From Symbiodinium natans (Eukaryota; Sar; Dinophyceae; Suessiales; Symbiodiniaceae): a DNA stretch of 43,163 nucleotides. Numbering within the stretch: the first letter of the stretch is position 1; each line of letters starts with the position of its first letter. Positions 11,501 through 20,500 of this stretch are shown piece after piece. Both the position numbers and the translations under genes were made by a program. The DNA is taken from the NCBI GenBank assembly GCA_905221605.1, contig CAJNDS010000303.1, positions 127,501-170,663 of the forward strand. Direction: 5' to 3'. The notes beneath the pieces are model-generated. The model saw only the letters and a list, made by a program, of their open reading frames with translations. It searched no databases and was not told the DNA's origin.

Positions 11501-14500
11501 TACGTACTACGTTGTTTTGGATGCTATCAATGTCATCGAAGGGGTGTTGTTGGGTTTTGGTTGCGACGACGGACGTGCAATCCATGGAAGCTCCGTAGAA
11601 GCGGGGTCCAAAGCGGACCCGATAAAGCTCGAACAATTTGTGTAGGGATTAGCCTGCGCATTGCAAGAACTGGGCGGAGGATCCTGTCGTGGGTGCTTGC
11701 CATGGCTGGGCCACACCTGCGACCACATCCCGACTGCTGAAGCCATTGCCGTGTCGCGCTGGAGCAAGGCACGGCGCGATTTCAAAACCTGCCCCGCGGG
11801 CCTGCCTCGCCAGCACTCCAGGCGCTTGGCAGTGTTGAAGCCGCCGCTTTCGCCGACATTCGCCGACGTCCGCCGACTCTCGCCCCGGTTGTCGTGGCCT
11901 TTTTGCCTTTGTTTGTGGGAGCCCTTGCCGCGATGGCCTCCTCAAGGCAAAGGTTGTGGCATTGGCCCAGCCCAAAAGCCCCCTAAGCGCTTGTCGTTGC
12001 GGTGCAACCGGAAGCACAGGGAAACGCCCCACCATGGAGGCGCGAACCGTCATGGACCTGGCAAACGCGGGAAGCATCCCTTAAAAGTGCAAAGCAGCGG
12101 GAAATTCTCAACTAGAGTTAACTAGAAGGGACGACTACGGCTACAAAACAAATATGCGCAAACCAGAAAACTGATCTTGGCCGTGCCCCACCTCGCGCCT
12201 GTCCACGACTTTGCGCAACAAAAGCAACAAACAGTTTTGCAAGGAATATTATTTTTTGTCGTTATCTATTTTTTGTTTCTCCTTCTTCGTCTTTGTTTCT
12301 CTCTCTGTGTGTTTGGTAACGGCGCCTGCAATGACTCCTCTTGATTTGCCTCTGGTTTTCAGGGTTTTAAAGGGTGTGGCCCAAACACGAGTTGTAACGC
12401 ATTTCTACACGTCGAGGTGTGCTTTTGTGGAGCGATGTGGGATGAGAAATAGGTTAGCTTTTGCAGATGGCCGGAGAGGACACTGGACCCTAGAAGCTGT
12501 GCGATCTTTATGGCAAGACGATATCGCCCAGTTTGATGCATTCTGCCGGTTGTGAGAGGCGCACACACCTGGATCCAGATTCGACTTCTTTGCGCAGCGT
12601 AGTTGATATCCGTTTGACCTTGACCTTGACCTGGCTTTTTCTGGAGCGTACACCTGTGAGGGGTCTGAAAACAGGGCCTCTGCGTAGAATTTTTCCTAGG
12701 TTTTCACTACATCTTATCGCAAAACGTTACTTCAGGGTTGATGGTTTCACTGAACCTCCTAAACCTTGAAGCTCAAACCCCACATCGTGCGGGCATGGGT
12801 GCTGCGGCCACTCACACGCGCTGGTAACACGGACGCAATGGCCACTCGCACGCACGGGCAACACGGACGTTATCATCGTGCGGACGTTATCACCGTGCGG
12901 ACGTTATCATCGTGCGAGCATGGATGTGTTGTGGTCACTCGCACGCGCTGGTAACACGGACGCAATCACCGTGCGACCCGCACGCGCGGGTAACAAGCAC
13001 GTTATCATCACGCCGGCATGGATGCTCTGGCCACGCGCACGCGCGGGTAACACGGACGTAACTATCGTGCGGGCATGGATGCTTTGGCCACGCGTGCGCA
13101 TTGGTAACACCGACGCTATCATCGTGCGGGCATGGGTGTTCTGGCCACTCGCGCGCACGAGCAACACGGACGTAATCATTGGCTGGTTTTTGGACACTCG
13201 CACGCACGGGTAACACCATCGTATGGGCATGGATGCTTTGGCCACTCGCACGCACTGGGTCCACAAGAGCGGCATTTTGGCAGGAGTCGCTCGTGCCTTG
13301 CCATCTTGTTTTTGGGGCTTCTTTTTTTACCGCCGTAGGAGGCCTTGTTGCGCCCGTGAGCCTCGGTTGCTGCAGAGGCGGGTGGTGCATCCTATGCCGT
13401 TGTCAGATGACCGGCGAAGACCGCCGATGCCACCGTACGCAGTATCGTACGCAGTACTGTACGCAGTACCGTACGCGCTGTGACGCGTTATCCTACCTTG
13501 GTTGAAGCTCCCTCCGTGCGAGGCTCCCAACTCTTCGCGGCATTTTTCTGCCGTACGGATAATCCCGCTCGCGGAAAGACGTTCGATACTGTGCTCGTCC
13601 GTTCCACCGAGAACAGACCGACCGTCTTACTGCAGGAATAACCCGGAAGGTGGTGCGCGAGTAGCACGCAACGTCAGGGTCGCTGACATGAACATCGATG
13701 TTCCGGTTAGCGACGCACTTTGCATTGTAGTCATCGCAAACGGCCTACATCTCTGGCACGGGGCGCAGTTCATTTTCGACGCCACTATCCTCAGTCCGGT
13801 GTCACGGGCTGGCGCGCCGACACCCGCCTTGGCGCAGCAGTGCAGGCCGACGCTCGCCGCAAGCGGCAGCGGCACCAATCGTACCCCGAGCTCCGAGCTG
13901 GCGAGCGTGCGGCGGGCACGGTTCGTCGTCGTCGCGGAGACCCCAGTGCGCATTTCCATGTCCTCCTCCTTCGCCGGTTGCGCCTGCCACTCCCGCTTGT
14001 GCACTTGCCGCCGGCCGCTTGATGTGCTAGGTGACCACCGGGCGGCGTGTGCCACTGCAGGTGTCCTTGCCTTGCGCGCCATCCCTCTTGAGCGAACCCT
14101 CGCCAGGGTGTGTCGCGAGGCTGGCGCACGTGTGGCCAAGAACGTGCGGCTGGCTGACATGAACTTGGATGTGCCTGTGTGCCCAGGCTACACGCCGCAA
14201 ACAACGGCAAAATTTTTGTTATATCCCGTGCTGGGGCGGGCGCGCCACTGCCGATTGGTGGTGTTCGGGACTCCAGGCGAAGAGTGCAGTGCTGGCGGGC
14301 CGGAGCCCGCTCCTGCACGAGCTCCTTTGCTGCTCCTTTTTTGTGCGGCTCCCCACGATCAGCACCTGCTGCGGACTGTTCCTCCGGCTGCGATAGCCGC
14401 ATGACGATGCGGTCTGGCAAATGATGCAAGACATGCTGGGCGGCCAAGCAGTCGGCCAAGCGGCTGATGCTGAGGCTGCGCAGCGTCAAGCCCGGACATT

Positions 14501-17500
14501 GCCTTCCTGCCAGCCTCCCTTGGCGGTCTGGGCCTTTTGCCTGCGAAACCGCAGTACTCATGATTGACCGTGTGATGGAAACCGCCCCAAAATTCCTATT
14601 GAATAAAGTGAGCAATAATATTAAAATGTAAACTTGTGCACGATTTTAATATTTATTGTGTACAGCATTTGTGCGCTCACTATGTTCTCTTTACGAGCGC
14701 ATAATGAAGTGTAGAGAACAATGTGAACAAGTGAATGAAAACATGGAATGAACGCGTGAACATGTGAACGAAACAGTGAAGAGAGTACGTTTCGTGCAGT
14801 TTATGAAGTAGTGAGTTTTCGAACGAATGCATGAAACGCACGAAAGTACGAACGAAACGTGTTCTCTCGCGAAGAAGAGCCCCTTTAATAATAACATTAT
14901 CGCGACACGCATGAATTTTGTACTATACTATCACTGCGCGATAATAGTATAAGTAAGAAAACCAATTAAAAAAGAACAATTTGTGGATATTTGTGGCTGT
15001 ACGTGTCGCTCCTCCTTGGTGCACTGTGAATGCTCACTGATCAGGCGCTCGCCTTGTGGCGCGCGGAGGCACACGCTTCGCCCCTGTGGGAGGAGGCTCG
15101 CCGAGTGCTGGCGGTTTTGGCCCCGTTCCGGTTGCCGCACTCCGTTAGCCATCGTAATGAGGAAACAAAAAAAGGACTTGCCCCAGGCTGCTCTCGAAGA
15201 GGCGGCCGCGCTCCCGTCCAGCACTTTGGTGCACCTAGGATGGGTGGTGCGCCACATTGTTCGCCCGGACGGTTACGTTAGCGCAGCAGGCCAGGAGGTG
15301 TGTCTCATGTTATACGGCGGTTCGGCGTTGGCGAGCGCGCTTGACCGCCTCTCGGACGAGTTCCGGCGCGCACTCGCACCGCCAGCGCCGCTTTCCGCCG
15401 TGGAAGCGCCTCCACGTTTCCGAAAATCGCGATGAGCACGTGGACGGAGAGGAGCGCGCATCTGGTCCGGAACCGGCCCGCCAGGCCCGCCATGCCCGAG
15501 ACTGTTGGAGCTGTTGGGGATGAGGCACCGCCCGTAGGCAGCCCTTCTCCAACATGGCCGCGCGCAGCCCTGGCCTGGCTCTGCACCATCCGCGAACGGT
15601 TGCCGACCATTAGCGCACGGTACCCCGATTCCTAACCACGGGGGCGCGCGGGTGTTTGACCCGTGGCCTCAACGATCTGCAAATCGCTTATCGCCGGAGG
15701 GATGGCGCTGCCCGAGAAGCGGCGTGGAAGCTGTTCTTGCTGGCCCCGCGTTTGCTCCTGACACGCTGCCGTGATTCTGGGTCAGTTGGCCGAGCTGCTC
15801 TGCTGCGTCGTGTGGAGCTCTTCGAGTCGGGTGCGTGGTTGGAAGAAACCCGGGCGGGTGCGCCTACGAGGGGCCAACACAACCTTCCCCGCACCGATTC
15901 AGCGTTCCTTGAAGAAGCCTGAGGCATGCCAAGCCCTCACAGCGGCTGCGCTGGCCCCTGGTAATGATGAGACTCTCCAAGCCTTGTCGGAAAAAAACGC
16001 GGCGGCCATCCAATCGGCGCCGGGAGATACCCGCAGTGGTGTTGAACCATGAGCCGGCCGAGGCCGTCAATCTGTCGGTCCAACAGGTTGCGGAGTCGCT
16101 CCGGAGCGCCAAGCGAGGGTCCACACCAGGCCTTTCGGGGGCACGGTTGACCACTACTAGTACAAGTTGCTCCTCGACGACCTGGCGCTCGAGCTGCTGG
16201 CTTTCGCCGTCAACGGCTTTGCACGGGTTGACGTGCCGTCAGCTATCGTTGAAGCCCTCCCTCTGTCAAGGCTGACGGCCTTGCGTAAGCCGGGATGGGG
16301 CGTGCGGGGCATAGCTACAGGAGACGTCTTCCGCAGGTTGGTTTCTCGGTATCAGTACGCCCTGAGTACCCGGGCAGGGACAGATAGCCTCGCAGCCCTG
16401 CTCCGCGCAGCCACGGAGCTCGACCTTGAGGCTACGACAGTCTCAGTCGATGGCCGCAGCGCATATGACAGCGTCAGCCGCGCAGCCATCATGGGCAAGC
16501 TCAAAGAGGTGGCGCCGCAAATCTTGCGCTTCGTCCGGTCTCCGTATGCGCGTGTCTCCACGTACTCGTACCTGTGGTGGGATGACAGCGGCCGCTGCCA
16601 TGAGATCGCGCAGGCCGAAAGGGGTCGAGCAGGGCGACTCCCTCGCACCGCGCTCGCGCTTTGCCAGCACGACGCGCTGGCGGCGGCAGCGCGACAGCTA
16701 GAAGCGGGGGAATTCTTGGCAGCCTTCCTGGACGACATATACGTCGTCACCTCCCCGTCGCGCGCCCGCGGCCGACTGGACGCTGTCACCGCCACCATCG
16801 AGCGCGAGGCCGGGCCCTTCGAGTGGTCATGTTCAGCCTTATCATTCAGGAACTGGCAGCACGATGCAAAAAGATCATCCAGGTTGTGGACTCCCACAAG
16901 CACGCGATGCAGTTGCACATCTTGCAAACCCACGACGGAGAGCTTTCCACAGAAGGAATTCCTATCGACACGGGAACCTGTCCAACTCGCGACTGGAGCG
17001 TCTTCTTTGCTTGAATTTAAGAGTTCAGCCAAGGCGACATCATCCTATGCTTTCACGGCACAAGGACGCTCACGGATAATCCAGACAACCGCTGTTCTCA
17101 GAACACCGTGTTTCTGGGCTGACTGGATGCATCAGTGCTTATGTCATTCGTTGCCCGCAGTGCTATCAGAGCTTCATATATGGTGTCAAACAGCTGGAAT
17201 TGCGTGCTTAGAGGATCATGGATGCAAAGCCATTCTGACACACGAGCAGCATGATGTCGCCGAGTTTTGCACGCACTTGATGGAAAATGTGCCTAGGTCA
17301 AGGTCAAGGTCAAGCCTGATGCCCGAAGGCGGCCCATTTAAGGCGCAGGCAGTGAAACAATCAAATGCGACGACTAATTGCGCGGCTCATTGCTTTGTAA
17401 CGAAATGAATGAAATCATCTGTTTGTCGTAACCACCATTTTGAATCAACAGCTGCGGACTTCCAATTTCCCAATTGACGCCAACGACAATACATCATGAG

Positions 17501-20500
17501 TGCATCTTCCCAATTGCTAGGCTGCCTCCCAGCCTGAACACGTCGGGGGTGCCATTCCAACACACGAATCACCAATCGATCACGTGGCAAATTTGCAATG
17601 AGTGGCCAATTTCCAGTAACTTGCCAATGACTGTTCCCTCCAGTTTGTTAACGAGCTATCATGGCAGGCATTCCGAACTTTGTTGTTCCAAGCATGAAGA
17701 GTTTCATGCCACGGGTCATCCCATGAAATGTTTCCAGGTGGTCCCACCACTGCACGAAGCAACCTTTTGTACTCAACATCCATCCGGTGCAGGTCGGGTT
17801 TGTGAATGGTTCTGTGTCCCGCTGCGAAACAAGCCACTGGCGAAACAACGGCATCAAAGAATTTCAATCGTTTAGACAAGGAAACGTTGCGATCACGTAA
17901 AATCCAGCCGTTTGCATAGAAGGATTTTGAAGCTGCAGCAACGTGGTGGGTGACATCTTCATGTTGTTGCGGGGATCCGCCCTGGAAAATGTGCCTATGA
18001 CAGTGTTTGCAGGTGAAGATGCTATCACAGATCAAGGTGATCTTAGTATCTCTAGCATCCTACTTCACATTGGCAGACATAAATCAGTACAATCAATAGT
18101 GCAGGCATGGCAGAAGCAGGAACAGGGTATACAGGCCAAGGGCACCCACCACAAGGGTTAATCCTGCAGCTGTCTCGTTTCTCGCAACAATCTCATCGCA
18201 TTCGTAAACTAACGACGTCAGTTATCCTGAAATCGGGAAGTTCGCATTCCATGCTGGAATCATGCACAAAGCACGATGGCCAAAAGTGGGCATTATCGGC
18301 TTGGCCTTTTTGTTCCAGGCACGGATTCGTGAGAAGTGAGTTGTTGGCAGGTTTAATCACCCGGCACTTGTCTGCAACCTTTGAGGTACCAGAGCTGAAT
18401 GAACGAAAGAAAGGCACAGGAACATCCCGTCCATGGACCTGCAGATGAAAGATACGAGCGTATCCCCGGCCCGGAGGCCTGCAAGAAAAACAGAGAGTGC
18501 CGAAGAACCAATCAAAGAGTCGAAAATACAGGTGTCGGGGCTCTGCAAAACTGCTTGTCGGATTGTCAGAAGTGTGCACTGTGGCGGCTTTCATCTGATG
18601 GAAGAAACAAACACACAAAGACAACGCTAGATACAAACAGAAAATAAACATACAAGAAAATCGTCAGGTGAGAGATGCACACCATTCCTGCTCTATGTGC
18701 ATCGGTGAGGACGTATGGCGCGGCGACAAGCCCCACGCACAACGCGGCTGCCCGCAGCAGCGCCGCTAGCGTCCACGCTGCTGGGCGGCATCTGGCGCGC
18801 ACCAGCGCAGACGGGCGGCCATGGGCAGCCGACGCTCAGCGAAGTTGTCGAGCTTGCCGAGCCGGCACTGCGCCCCCTTTTCCCTTTGCGCGCGGCGTAG
18901 GAGCGGGAACACTTCCTGGCTGACGGAACAAAAGGCGCGCGAAAAAAAAAAAAAAAAAAAAAACGCACGACGCGGGTTCGTTGCTTTGGGAGTGCCCATT
19001 GGCCACCGGGAATTCATTTTTTTTTCGGTCATGCGCCAGTGGCCTCGAAGAGGAGCGCCGCCTGCTGCTCCAATTGCCTCAGCTCCCGGACCTGCAGTGT
19101 GCCTGGCTGCTGCTCCTTTTTTGTGCAGCTCCCGCGCTCAACACCTGCTGCGCACTGTTCCTCCGGCTGCGATCGCCGAGTACGCACGTGCGCATGACAA
19201 TGCGGTCTGGCAGACGATGCAAGACATGCTGGGCGGCCGAGAGGCTGATGCTGGGGCTGCGCAGCATCCAGCCCGGGACATTGCCTTCCTTCCAGCCTCC
19301 CTTGGCGGTCTGGGCCTTTTGCATGCGGAACGCATCTCGCCTGCAGCCTACTGGGCGGAATGGGCGGACGCACTGCCTGTGCTGCAACTTGCTGCAACAG
19401 CGGTGTCCCGAAGCGGTCGGGCGTTGCCTGCAAAAGCTCGAGGCCGGTAACCAGGCTGCGGCGCCAAGCCTCCAGGCTGCCGCGGCTGCAGGCATCCACC
19501 TCGACGAGCAAGGATGGGGACACCGGCCCGGATGGGAGGCGTGTCCAGCGCCGCCGCAAGAGGTTCGTGGTGAGCCCGGCGTCTGGGCGAGTGGTTGGCC
19601 AAGGGATGCTGCTTTCGCACTCCACACTTCTTTCCAAGAGCGGGTCTTGCTCCCAGCCATTCGGCCCAGCGACCTAGCGCTGCTGCGTTCCCAGGCATGT
19701 CCACATGCAGGGGCATGGTTCGCCGCCATCCCTGCTGACCCCGCAACGACGCCGCGCCAGAGTGGTGCCACAGCAGTGGCTGGCCAATATGGGGTAGCCG
19801 CCGATGATCGCCGCAGGCTCGACTTCGTCATATACGGCGCTGCCCCGCGTGGCGAGGCTATGTGCTGCGACGCAACCCTAGTCTCGCCCGTGCGATGCGA
19901 TGGCAGCCCCTAAGCTGGAGCGCCCGAGAGGGACGGCGCCGCACTGGCGGTGTCGCAGCGACGCAAGCTCGCACGGTGCCCCGAGCTCACCCCCGGGCCC
20001 CCGCATCGCTTGTGCGTTCTGGCCGCTGGAACGACGAATCCCAGCGTTTAGTGCAGCGCCTCATCGCACTGTACCGCTGACGATCGCCTGCAGGTCGCAC
20101 AGCGGCAGCGGCGCAAGCGCATCACGTACGCAGAGTGATAGCTGGCGGCGCGCAACAGTTGCTCTGTGCCCACGCCGGTCTTGCGGCCGCGCTGGTCGGG
20201 GCGAGCGGTGCCCGACTTGTATCAGGTCACACATGGGGCACAGCACTCCTTCGTTCCACCCCCCCACCCCAACCCCCCTCTCCCCTCGGTGAACGCTTGA
20301 TCGCAATTTTCTTGGCCCTGAGTCATCGAGCAAGCTCATTGATTTGGGGCGCAAAAGCAACAGTGTCCAACATTATCATCTGTTGTATGGTGCATAGCGA
20401 AAGTCAGGTGCTTTTGTTCCCTTTGTTCATGACGCAAACCTGCAACACGCAGTGCTGTTGTTGCAGGCGTTGGACTTGGGCGAGCGTTTGATGCGGGCCT

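Larger units (their letters stand above)
10918..20466 (+). other. EDEM intron 7 (9549 nt, GC-AG), retroelement-filled
   Basis: The donor is GACAAG|GCGCAG and the acceptor TTGCAG|GCGTTG, both in phase 0. The flanking protein reads GGLLDK then ALDLGERLMRAFDTPTGMP, which is continuous family sequence. Everything between is repeats, broken reverse transcriptase copies, a USP-like pseudogene and a LINE fragment. From 10918 to about 12770 I see no recognisable protein apart from a possible LINE tail at 12614-12631. Confidence 0.85.

Noticed and set aside
12783-13262. CRISPR array
   Set aside because: The repeats are contiguous and imperfect with no unique spacers, and the context is eukaryotic.
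16167-17408. One 413-codon RT protein
   Set aside because: The frame fuses RT core sequence with USP-like sequence and the edge of the LINE. It stays open by chance over mixed sources and contains a local frameshift at the QGDSLAP motif.
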